A DNA stretch of 64,000 nucleotides from Winogradskyella eximia (lineage in GTDB: Bacteria; Bacteroidota; Bacteroidia; Flavobacteriales; Flavobacteriaceae): positions 372,001 through 436,000 of the forward strand of contig NZ_QRDV01000002.1 in assembly GCF_003386165.1 (NCBI RefSeq), read 5' to 3'. Numbering within the stretch: the stretch's first letter is position 1; each line of letters begins with the position of its first letter. This document shows positions 1 to 7,762 of the stretch, one piece after another. The translations under genes and the position numbers were made by a program. A model generated the notes under the pieces. That model did not search any database. It was given only the letters and a program-made list of their open reading frames with translations, and was not told the DNA's origin.

Positions 1-996
1 AATACTCAATTAAATAAGCTTCATGAATTCTTACTTCAAAATGAAGAATCTGAATTCTTTAAATCTATAATTGAAGCCAATATTAATTACAATGCGTATG
101 CAGATAAAGAGATTTATCCGTTTGCTTATTTTGGAAATAATAAACTCATTCATATTAAAGATTTACCCGAAGACTTTTTTGAACACAGAAAAAATATAGA
201 TTATAACGCTAACTACTTAAGTCGTTTCTTTGCTTACAACAGATTTCTATCTTCTCATATTGAAAATTTAGCGACACATTCTTATTACAAACAAAATGAT
301 TTTCATAGTAAGTTTAATAGACATGCTATAGAGTATAATATGTCTAAACTAGATTTAATTGATAGTATTATTACAGATACAACTATTAAGAATAATCTAC
401 TAAAGCATAAAGCAATAGATTTTATTAGCCATAATCACACTGAGTTAGAAGCTAAAAAGTATTTGGATTATTATTTAACCAAAAGCACTAACGATGAGGA
501 TAAGGCTTACATGAAGGATTTGGTATCTAATTTAAAGCTATTAAGACAAGGCAACCCTTTACCTAATCTTTCGATTGTTAATTATAACGATACTGAACAT
601 TCAATTACCTCTATTATCACAAAGCCTACCATAATTTATTTTTGGTCTTCTAACTCTAAATCACAGTATAGAAACAGCCATTATATGGTAGATAAATTGA
701 AATCTAAATTCCCACAAATGGATTTTATTTCAATTAATGTAAACGATAATCATGATGAATTTTGGAAAAATATTGTTAATAATTACAATTTCCCAACTAT
801 CAATGAGTTTAGATTTAAAAACTCTAAACAAGCTCGTAAAACATTAGCTGTAAACTATTTAAACAAAGCTATTATTGTAGATGAGCATGGTATTATTTTA
901 CATCCAAACGCTAACATTTTTAATTCTGAGTTTAACGAAACACTTGAAGAGTTACTACAAAAAAAGCATCTTATTGTTAAACAAGATGCTCTTTAA
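1..996 (+). CDS. Thioredoxin-fold (TlpA-like) protein, 5' end outside window
   Basis: The frame is open from base 1 with no stop upstream of the first ATG at 340, so this is the C-terminal part (331 codons) of a longer gene. The last 130 residues look like a TlpA/AhpC-type thioredoxin fold: a beta strand ending in 'IIYFWSS', then helices and 'FPTINEFRF', which resembles the cis-Pro region. The place of the CxxC active site reads SKSQ, so no redox cysteines remain. The upstream part is helical and unassigned, as in Bacteroidetes TlpA-family proteins with a long N-terminal domain. It may be a degenerate thiol-disulfide protein with a binding role. No export signal can be judged because the start is missing. 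Confidence 0.7.
   Translation, partial: NTQLNKLHEFLLQNEESEFFKSIIEANINYNAYADKEIYPFAYFGNNKLIHIKDLPEDFFEHRKNIDYNANYLSRFFAYNRFLSSHIENLATHSYYKQNDFHSKFNRHAIEYNMSKLDLIDSIITDTTIKNNLLKHKAIDFISHNHTELEAKKYLDYYLTKSTNDEDKAYMKDLVSNLKLLRQGNPLPNLSIVNYNDTEHSITSIITKPTIIYFWSSNSKSQYRNSHYMVDKLKSKFPQMDFISINVNDNHDEFWKNIVNNYNFPTINEFRFKNSKQARKTLAVNYLNKAIIVDEHGIILHPNANIFNSEFNETLEELLQKKHLIVKQDAL
965..990 (+). terminator. Hairpin inside the end of the first gene
   Basis: AGCATCTT (965-972) pairs with AAGATGCT (983-990) around a 10-base loop, overlapping the last codons. The following T stretch is weak (CTTTAAAAATTTT), so its role as terminator between this gene and the convergent transaldolase is only likely. Confidence 0.4.
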
Positions 997-1014
997 AAAT
1001 TTTGTGAAAGTTAA

Positions 1015-1668
1015 TTAATTTCCTTTCTTATAATCTGCTAAGAATTTTTCTAATCCTATATCTGTTAAAGGGTGTTTTAATAAGCCTGTGATAGAACTTA
1101 AAGGACCTGTCATAACATCCGATCCTAATTTAGCACAATCAATTACGTGCATTGTATGACGTACAGAAGCTGCTAATATCTGAGTTTCAAATCCATAATT
1201 ATCATAGATATGACGAATCTCTGCAATAAGGTTTAATCCATCTGTAGAAATATCATCTAAACGACCAATAAAAGGAGATACATAAGTTGCACCAGCTTTT
1301 GCAGCCAATAATGCTTGACCTGGAGAAAATACTAAAGTAACATTGGTTTTAATTCCTCTATCCGAAAAATATTTACATGCCTTAATACCATCTTTAATCA
1401 TTGGTAATTTAATCACAATTTGCTCGTGCAGTTCAGCTAATGCCTCACCTTCTCTCACCATGCCATCAAAATCCGTAGAGATAACTTCTGCAGAAACGTC
1501 TCCATCTACAATATTGCAAATGTCAACATAATGCTTTAAAATATTATTTGTACCAGTAATGCCTTCTTTAGCCATTAACGATGGGTTTGTAGTAACACCA
1601 TCTAAAATACCCATATCTTGAGCTTCTTTAATTTGCTCTAGGTTTGCTGTATCGATAAAAAATTTCAT
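1015..1668 (-). CDS. tal: Transaldolase, TalC/FSA type
   Basis: A 217-aa single-domain aldolase barrel of the small transaldolase/fructose-6-phosphate aldolase family, at its usual length. Visible hallmarks are the N-terminal FIDTAN strand, GVTTNPS at residues 24-30, the Schiff-base lysine in IVIKLP (K87), the NVTLVFS strand and the YVSPFIGR(L)D phosphate-binding stretch. The [12 protein letters not shown] form resembles B. subtilis-type transaldolases more than E. coli FsaA, so transfer of dihydroxyacetone units in the non-oxidative pentose phosphate pathway is the preferred role. A near-consensus -7 box (CGAATTTA on the plus strand, 1706-1713) lies about 40 bases upstream of the start. It is convergent with the preceding gene. 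Confidence 0.9.
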   Translation of the reverse strand: MKFFIDTANLEQIKEAQDMGILDGVTTNPSLMAKEGITGTNNILKHYVDICNIVDGDVSAEVISTDFDGMVREGEALAELHEQIVIKLPMIKDGIKACKYFSDRGIKTNVTLVFSPGQALLAAKAGATYVSPFIGRLDDISTDGLNLIAEIRHIYDNYGFETQILAASVRHTMHVIDCAKLGSDVMTGPLSSITGLLKHPLTDIGLEKFLADYKKGN

Positions 1669-1782
1669 GTAAAATATTTTTGAATTGTTGTGTTTTTAAT
1701 TGCTGCGAATTTACAACTTTAAGCCTCATTTATAGAAATGATTTTTCAGAATATATTAACAATAGTTCGTACAAACCACGTT

Positions 1783-2586
1783 CTACAACTTATAATGATT
1801 CATAAGCAACTTTTCATAAACCGTATCTGGAAGTATTCGTTTTAATACAATAGAAAATTTCTGCATAAATGCACCAACTTTATAATGTACTTTGGGATTC
1901 TTTGTTTCTATGATTTTATAAATAGCTTCTGCCATTTGTTTTGGGTCACTTCCACTATCTACATGTTCATCCATCATACTCAACGTATTTCCGTACGTTG
2001 CTTTATATGGTGAGTTTTCTAAAACTGGTGCATGATAACGACCTGCTGCAATATTGGTAGCAAAATCGCCAGGAGCCACATTGGTCATATTAATATTAAA
2101 CCCTTTTAGCTCCATTCTAAAAGCTTCAGTAATAAGTTCTAGAGCTCCTTTACTTGCGCTATAAACTCCTCTGTATGGTAAACCCATATAACCAGCAATA
2201 GAAGTAACATTAATAATTAAACCCGAATTTTGCTTTCTCATAGTTGGCAAAACTGCTTTAATCACATTTATTGGACCGAAAAAATTGGTTTCAAAATTAC
2301 GTTTTATTTCTGTATCAGGAATTTCTTCAATAGGACCAGTAATTCCTGCTCCAGCATTATTAAGCAGCACATCAATTCTAGCTTCTTGCGTTAAAATATC
2401 AAAAATACATTTTGAAATAGTTTCAGGCTTAGTAACATCTAAGGCTACAATAGGAAACTTACTATGAGGATAATTATCAGGATTTCTACTTGTTCCGTAG
2501 ACTTTAAATCCTTTGGTTTGAAGAAACTCACCTACAGATTTCCCTATTCCTGAAGATCCACCTGTTATTAATACAACTTTAGACAT
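1783..2586 (-). CDS. Short-chain dehydrogenase/reductase (SDR)
   Basis: A 267-aa classical SDR. The Rossmann nucleotide motif TGGSSGIG is at residues 8-15, NNAGAG at 76-81, the catalytic serine at 129 (VTSIAG) and YSASK with Tyr142/Lys146. The length and the C-terminal extension after the core (residues 190-267) fit NAD(P)-dependent SDRs acting on lipids, ketones or sugars, but the substrate cannot be read from the sequence. The gene stands alone, with the SRP RNA gene just upstream on the same strand (stop of RNA about 60 bases before the ATG). Confidence 0.9.
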   Translation of the reverse strand: MSKVVLITGGSSGIGKSVGEFLQTKGFKVYGTSRNPDNYPHSKFPIVALDVTKPETISKCIFDILTQEARIDVLLNNAGAGITGPIEEIPDTEIKRNFETNFFGPINVIKAVLPTMRKQNSGLIINVTSIAGYMGLPYRGVYSASKGALELITEAFRMELKGFNINMTNVAPGDFATNIAAGRYHAPVLENSPYKATYGNTLSMMDEHVDSGSDPKQMAEAIYKIIETKNPKVHYKVGAFMQKFSIVLKRILPDTVYEKLLMNHYKL

Positions 2587-2648
2587 AATGTTGAAAAATT
2601 ATAAGTAACAAAATACAAATTTTTAGGAGACTTTTGGGTACAAAAAAA

Positions 2649-2742
2649 GGCAAGCTACCTACATCACACCGCTACGACCATTTACCTTTGCTGCGTTCCC
2701 GCCCTGGAGGATTCAACAGGAGCTGGTTGTGTAGGACTTGCC
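2649..2742 (-). ncRNA. ffs: Signal recognition particle RNA, small bacterial type
   Basis: On the minus strand a rod of about 95 nt can be folded. The ends GGCAAG and CTTGCC pair, followed by CTACA/TGTAG. The apical domain shows the invariant GGAA tetraloop closed by GCG/CGC (loop at 2696-2699), with the asymmetric internal loop bases AGG and AGCA flanking it, the binding site of the Ffh M domain. The 3' end runs straight into a T7 tract (2642-2648), which acts as terminator. This is the 4.5S-like RNA of the SRP, which works in co-translational membrane targeting. Exact ends may vary by several bases. Confidence 0.9.
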
Positions 2743-2831
2743 AGCTGCAAAGATACAATCTTTAATTACTTTCGCAATGATTTTTAAACTGAATTTTATT
2801 TAATAACTTGCTAAAAATTCAAACCGAACAT

Positions 2832-3860
2832 ATGCAACTTTCTAAATATTTCATTCTCTTAACTTTAAGTCTATTTTTAACTAATTGTGGAGATAAAAAT
2901 TCTTCTAAACAATCTAGCCTTTCTATAAATACGCCTAAAAAATCTCTAATGTTAGGCGATACATTAAAATTATCTATTAATAATCCTGAAAAATTAGATA
3001 TCACTAATGTTAGCTATCAAATTAACAATAAGCCTGTAGAAAGTACCATCATTCTTAATAATACATTATTAGGCGAAAAAAGCATAACAGCACAAGTAAC
3101 TGTTGGAGAAAAGACAGAAACTATTTCTAAAACCATTCAGGTCTTTAATAATATTATTCCTTCTATATATACTTATGAAATAGTAAATACATTTCCTCAT
3201 GATATTACATCTTACACTCAAGGTCTAGAGTTCTATAATGGCGAATTATATGAAAGTACAGGTCAAAAGAAAGAATCTAAACTTAGAAAAGTAAATTTTG
3301 AAACTGGTGAAGTTTTGAAAAACTTAGACTTAGAAGATCAATATTTTGGTGAAGGTTTAACCATTTTAAATGATAAAATCTATCAATTAACGTGGCAAGC
3401 TAAACGCGGTTTTATTTACGATGTAAATACTTTTGAAAAATTAAGCACTTTTAATTACGGAACAAGTAAAGAAGGTTGGGGAATTTGTAATGATGGAAAA
3501 ACACTGTTTAAATCTGATGGTACTGAGAAAATTTTTCTTTTAAATCCTGAAACTTTAGAAGAACAAGGCCACATACAAGTTTATACCGAAAAAGGGAAAA
3601 TACCAAGTATAAATGAATTAGAGTGGATAGATGGTAAAATTTATGCCAATAGATATCAGCGTAATGGTGTGCTTATTATAAATCCTGAAACTGGTGGTGT
3701 TGAAGGTGTTATTGATTTTAGACCATTAACAAAATTAGTAAAACAACATCCTGAATTAGATGTATTAAATGGTATTGCTTACAATCCAGTACGTGAAACT
3801 ATTTTTGTAACAGGAAAAAATTGGGACAAACTTTTTGAAGTTAAAATAAAGAAACAATAA
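2832..3860 (+). CDS. Glutaminyl-peptide cyclotransferase, lipoprotein
   Basis: 342 aa from the ATG at 2832. A TTG at 2808 is in frame, but only the ATG gives a proper lipoprotein signal: MQLSKYF, a hydrophobic stretch and the lipobox LTNC with Cys19. Residues about 110-342 resemble the plant/bacterial beta-propeller glutaminyl cyclases, with repeated blades such as 'FTQGLEF'-like SYTQGLEF, 'GEGLT' and 'NELEW'. Such enzymes convert N-terminal glutamine to pyroglutamate. Residues 25-105 look like an extra Ig-like N-terminal domain. Lipid anchoring suggests a periplasmic site, fitting the abundance of N-terminal Gln after signal cleavage in Bacteroidetes exported proteins. Confidence 0.88.
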   Translation: MQLSKYFILLTLSLFLTNCGDKNSSKQSSLSINTPKKSLMLGDTLKLSINNPEKLDITNVSYQINNKPVESTIILNNTLLGEKSITAQVTVGEKTETISKTIQVFNNIIPSIYTYEIVNTFPHDITSYTQGLEFYNGELYESTGQKKESKLRKVNFETGEVLKNLDLEDQYFGEGLTILNDKIYQLTWQAKRGFIYDVNTFEKLSTFNYGTSKEGWGICNDGKTLFKSDGTEKIFLLNPETLEEQGHIQVYTEKGKIPSINELEWIDGKIYANRYQRNGVLIINPETGGVEGVIDFRPLTKLVKQHPELDVLNGIAYNPVRETIFVTGKNWDKLFEVKIKKQ

Positions 3861-3949
3861 GCTTTACTCACCGAAAAGCACTAATCACTCATTCTTCATT
3901 TTATTAAACCTATAACTTTTGGTTCTTTGATTTATAAATCAAACTAACC

Positions 3950-4744
3950 ATGAGAAAATCTGTTACAATAAACATTGCTGAACCTTGCCATGAGGATTGG
4001 AACAAAATGACACCAAAAAATCAAGGTCGTCATTGTGTCGCTTGTAATAAAACTGTTATTGACTTCACAAAACAAACCGATGAGCAAATTATTAAATCAT
4101 TAGAAACTAATGGAAACCTCTGTGGACGCTTTAAAACGCAACAACTAGATAGAGAAATTGTTATGAGCAGAAAAGCCAAAAACAACTATTTGTCTTTGGC
4201 TGCCTCTGGCCTATTTGCTTTTCTGGCACTCGGAAATCAAGATGTATTTGCTCAAGGTGAACCCATAAAAACAGATACCATAATAAGACCAATGGTAAAA
4301 GGTAAAGTAGCTACTTCTATTATAAATGAACATATATATTTCGGTACAGTTATAACAGCCATTGATAACCTCCCACTACCAGGAGCTTCTATAATTGTAA
4401 AAGGAACATCTCGCAGTGTACAAACAGATTTTGATGGTAATTTCGCAATTAAAGGAAAAATAGGAGAAACTCTAGAGTTAAGTTACATAGGAATGGAAAC
4501 TCAAAAGATTATACTAAAATCAAAGTATGAATTGAAGGTGGCTTTAAAAGACGATAGTTGTTTTGATGATTATACCTCAGTTGGATTTGTTTCATACAAA
4601 TACCAAAGAAATAACGACTGTAAAAGAAAAAAACGAAAAGCTAAGCGTTTAGTAAAAAGAGAAGTAATAAAAAAAGGAGAGCAAGAAAGAACCTCCTTTG
4701 GTAAATTCTTTTACGGAATTAAAAGGATGTTTATGAAGAAATAA
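3950..4744 (+). CDS. CarboxypepD_reg-like protein with N-terminal Cys cluster
   Basis: 264 aa. Residues 1-75 are a hydrophilic domain with Cys13, Cys29, Cys32 (HCVAC) and Cys58, which could bind a metal or be redox active. A hydrophobic segment follows at about 79-95, then a signal-peptidase-like end (VFAQ, 99-102). After it comes a carboxypeptidase-regulatory-like beta sandwich at about 125-190 (GASIIVKGTSRSVQTDFDG, FAIKG, LELSYIGM), as seen at the N terminus of SusC-type receptors but without a barrel. The C terminus (from about 220) is highly basic. A cytosolic domain ahead of an internal signal sequence is unusual. The function is not known. No clear operon partner, although a thioesterase gene follows 25 bases later. 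Confidence 0.7.
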   Translation: MRKSVTINIAEPCHEDWNKMTPKNQGRHCVACNKTVIDFTKQTDEQIIKSLETNGNLCGRFKTQQLDREIVMSRKAKNNYLSLAASGLFAFLALGNQDVFAQGEPIKTDTIIRPMVKGKVATSIINEHIYFGTVITAIDNLPLPGASIIVKGTSRSVQTDFDGNFAIKGKIGETLELSYIGMETQKIILKSKYELKVALKDDSCFDDYTSVGFVSYKYQRNNDCKRKKRKAKRLVKREVIKKGEQERTSFGKFFYGIKRMFMKK

Positions 4745-4769
4745 TATCTTTAAGCATCAAAAATTGAAG

Positions 4770-5159
4770 ATGAATATATTTGAAAAAACTATTACCGTTT
4801 CTAAAGAAGATATTGATGATCTTAACCATGTAAATAATGTGTGTTACGTGCAATGGGTTCAAGATATTGCCAAAGAACATTGGTTAACTTATGTAACTAA
4901 AGATATTTTAGATACCTACTCTTGGTTTTTGGTAAATCATTTTATTGAGTATAAAAACCAGGCATTGCTTGGAGACAAATTACTTATAAAAACGTATGTT
5001 CCTAAAGTAGAAGGTGTATCTACCACAAGGCACGTAGAAATTATAAATGCAGAAACCAACAAGTTAGTTGTGAAATCTAAAGCAAAATGGTGCTTAATAG
5101 ACAATAAAACCCAGCGACCAACGCGCATTACTCCAGAAATAGCAACGTTATTTAATTAA
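4770..5159 (+). CDS. Acyl-CoA thioesterase, 4HBT hotdog family
   Basis: 129 aa from the ATG at 4770; the TTG at 4764 in the same frame is less likely. The N-terminal sequence V-x-x-x-DIDDLNHVNNVCYVQWVQ is the typical hotdog motif of YbgC/FadM-like 4-hydroxybenzoyl-CoA thioesterases, where the Asp/Asn-His-Val-Asn region sits at the active site. The middle 'FLVNHFIEYKNQALLGD' also fits. It likely hydrolyses acyl-CoA in the cytosol; the chain length cannot be predicted. It is 25 bases after the preceding gene on the same strand, so cotranscription is possible. Confidence 0.85.
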   Translation: MNIFEKTITVSKEDIDDLNHVNNVCYVQWVQDIAKEHWLTYVTKDILDTYSWFLVNHFIEYKNQALLGDKLLIKTYVPKVEGVSTTRHVEIINAETNKLVVKSKAKWCLIDNKTQRPTRITPEIATLFN

Positions 5160-5242
5160 CATTTTTTTAGGTTAAAGTTTTTTTAACATTGAGTTGATTT
5201 TCAGATTAATGCCTTTTCTTTAACCCATCAATCAACTACACC

Positions 5243-6007
5243 ATGCGTCTATTTACTGTTCTCATCATTCTATTATGCCTACCAATTGTACCATATGCTC
5301 AAACCTTAAACGGAAAAGTATATGATGCTAAAGCTCCTATAAAAAACATAAATGTCTTTAATAAAACTCAAAACCGAGTTACAGTAACCAACGAGGATGG
5401 TAACTTTAGTATAGAAGCTAAAGTAAATGATAGTATTTCGTTTCAATCCATATTCTATCATAACAAAACTATCGTTCTAAAAGATTTTCATTTAAATGGT
5501 GTTGCAGTTTTTGAGCTTAAAGAAATATTAACCGAACTTGATGAAGTAGAAGTTAAAGCAGAACCTGAGCAACCCGTCTTTAAAGAAGAAACCTATAATG
5601 TAGAACTTCAAAATATACTTAAAGAAGACATAAAAAACAATCCACATTTATACAAACCAGCAGGTGCAACCTATGGAGTAGATTTTGTATACCTTATTGG
5701 TGCAGTGGTAAAACTCTTCGCCAAAGACAAACCTAAAAAGCCAAATTATCATCCAATTTCTTATACTCAAATGGATTCTTTGTTTAATAAAAGCTCATTT
5801 TTTAATGAGCAATTAATAACAGAAAATCTAAAAATCCCTAGCGATAAAAAATATCTATTTTATGATTTTTGTGAAGCAAAACAAATAAGCTCAAAACTGC
5901 TAAAAGACGAAAACAAAATGCAATTGCTCGAAGAATTAGTTTTAAACAGTCAGCTATTTTTAATTCTCTTAGAGCAATATGGAGAAAAGCCATTATCAAA
6001 GGAATAG
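5243..6007 (+). CDS. Exported CarboxypepD_reg-like domain protein
   Basis: 254 aa with an Sec signal peptide (MRLFTVLIILLCLPIVPYAQ, cleavage near residue 20). Residues 21-95 form a carboxypeptidase-regulatory-like domain ('LNGKVYDAKAPIKNINVF', 'TNEDGNFSI') of the kind that precedes TonB plugs. A linker 'LDEVEVKAE' follows, which in TonB-dependent receptors leads to the plug, but here no plug or barrel is present. The rest (110-254) is helical and charged, without recognised motif. It occurs widely in Flavobacteria as an envelope protein of unknown role. Confidence 0.7.
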   Translation: MRLFTVLIILLCLPIVPYAQTLNGKVYDAKAPIKNINVFNKTQNRVTVTNEDGNFSIEAKVNDSISFQSIFYHNKTIVLKDFHLNGVAVFELKEILTELDEVEVKAEPEQPVFKEETYNVELQNILKEDIKNNPHLYKPAGATYGVDFVYLIGAVVKLFAKDKPKKPNYHPISYTQMDSLFNKSSFFNEQLITENLKIPSDKKYLFYDFCEAKQISSKLLKDENKMQLLEELVLNSQLFLILLEQYGEKPLSKE

Positions 6008-6091
6008 CAAACTTCAACTAATTTATACCCAACTATAATAAATCCTAACTTCAAAAGTTATATTTTTAAGCCTTAATTATATTTATCACTT

Positions 6092-7690
6092 ATGAAGCGA
6101 TTGCTATCATTTTTACTGTGTTTTGGAATCTTGATATTTTGGAGCTCTTGTCGTAACGATTTTAAATTTACACCAAGTAAAGGACAACTAGAATTTGCAA
6201 GAGACACTATTTATTTAGACACCGTTTTTTCAACAATTGGTTCGAGTACCTATAACTTAAAAGTATATAATCGTAGTGATGAAGATATTGTAATCCCAAC
6301 TATTCAATTTGAAAATGGTGAAAGTTCACTTTACAGAATGAATGTTGATGGTTCTACCGGTTTAGACAATGAAAACCAAATTGGTAAATTCTTTGAAGAT
6401 GTAGAAATATTAGCCAACGATAGTTTATATATTTTTATTGAAACTACTGTAGATATTGCTACACAGGGCACAATAGAAAATCAATTTTTATATACGGATC
6501 GTATTCTATTCGACTCTGGTTCAAAACAACAAGATATTGATGTGGTCACCTTAGTAAAAGATGCTGTTTTTATTTATCCTAATAGAACACCTATTATTGA
6601 GGATGATGTTGTTGTTGAGTATATCATTGAAACCTTAACATTTGATGTGGATGGTGATGGCACACCAGATGAAACTACATTACAAGGTAGATATCTACTA
6701 GATAGCGAACTCACTTTTACCAATGAAAAACCTTATGTAATTTATGGCTATGCAGGCGTTGGTGCTGGTAAAACTTTAACCATGGAAGCTGGTACACGTG
6801 TTCATTTTCATGCAGATTCTGGTATTATTGTTACCGATGGTGGATCTCTAAATATTAATGGTACTCTTAGTCCAGACCAAGAAACACTTGCAAATGAAGT
6901 TATTATAGAAGGTGATCGCCTAGAACCATTATATTCAGATATTCCTGGACAATGGGGAACTATTTGGTTATTTAACGGAAGTGAAAACAATACTATTAAT
7001 TATGCCACCATAAAAAATGGAACAATAGGTATTGTAGCAGACGGTAATCAAGATGCTCCAAACGATAAATTAACCATTACTAATTCAAAAATATTTAATT
7101 TTAGTAGTTTCGGAATTAGAGGTACTGCAACTTCAATAAATGCTAAAAACCTTGTAATAAATAATTGTGGACAATCTTCTTTTGCTGGTACTTATGGAGG
7201 TAAATACAACTTTACACATTGTACAATTGCTAATTACTGGGACAGTAGTTTTAGACAATTCCCTGCCCTACTCATAAATGATTTCATTGTTGACGAAAAC
7301 AATACAATTTTCACTAATGATTTAACCGAAGCCAACTTTAACAACTGTATTATTTATGGAAATGATAATCCTGAGTTTTTATTAGAAAATGAAGGCAGTG
7401 TTTTCAACTATAAATTTAATAATTGCTTATTAAGATTCAATAATAGTAGTCTTTCAGGCACTGGTAATTATGATTTTGATGATACCACATTTTACAATAA
7501 CAATGTATTTAATGAAGATCCAAAATTTAAAAGTCCGTTTGAAAATTTAATGCGAATTGGTGACGATTCTGGAGCTAAAGGCATAGGAAATACTTTTGGA
7601 GTCGCTGAAGCACCAAGAGATATTCTTGGATTTTTAAGATCTAGTTCTATTGATGCAGGAGCCTATAATTTTATAATTTTTGAAGATTAA
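6092..7690 (+). CDS. Lipoprotein with right-handed beta-helix
   Basis: 532 aa. MKRLLSFLLCFGILIFWSSC gives a lipobox with Cys20. Residues 30-150 form an all-beta, Ig-like region ('LEFARDTIYLDTVFSTIGSSTYNLKVYN') seen in Bacteroidetes surface lipoproteins. Residues about 230-480 hold repeats typical of parallel beta-helix proteins (GTRVHFHADSGIIV, INYATIKNGTIGI, LTITNSKIFN, FNNCIIYGN). No catalytic residues of polysaccharide lyases were recognised. It is likely displayed at the outer membrane. It is closed by a strong bidirectional terminator shared with the convergent phosphorylase gene. Confidence 0.75.
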   Translation: MKRLLSFLLCFGILIFWSSCRNDFKFTPSKGQLEFARDTIYLDTVFSTIGSSTYNLKVYNRSDEDIVIPTIQFENGESSLYRMNVDGSTGLDNENQIGKFFEDVEILANDSLYIFIETTVDIATQGTIENQFLYTDRILFDSGSKQQDIDVVTLVKDAVFIYPNRTPIIEDDVVVEYIIETLTFDVDGDGTPDETTLQGRYLLDSELTFTNEKPYVIYGYAGVGAGKTLTMEAGTRVHFHADSGIIVTDGGSLNINGTLSPDQETLANEVIIEGDRLEPLYSDIPGQWGTIWLFNGSENNTINYATIKNGTIGIVADGNQDAPNDKLTITNSKIFNFSSFGIRGTATSINAKNLVINNCGQSSFAGTYGGKYNFTHCTIANYWDSSFRQFPALLINDFIVDENNTIFTNDLTEANFNNCIIYGNDNPEFLLENEGSVFNYKFNNCLLRFNNSSLSGTGNYDFDDTTFYNNNVFNEDPKFKSPFENLMRIGDDSGAKGIGNTFGVAEAPRDILGFLRSSSIDAGAYNFIIFED

Positions 7691-7710
7691 ATTATAAGTT
7701 TAGATAAAAT

Positions 7711-7740
7711 AAAAAGCCTTTCAAACTTGAAAGGCTTTTT
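7711..7740. terminator. Bidirectional terminator
   Basis: AAAAAGCCTTTCAA (7711-7724) and TTGAAAGGCTTTTT (7727-7740) form a 14-bp stem with A/T runs on both sides, between convergent genes. Confidence 0.9.
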
Positions 7741-7762
7741 ATTTTTATGGATTAAAAACTGA

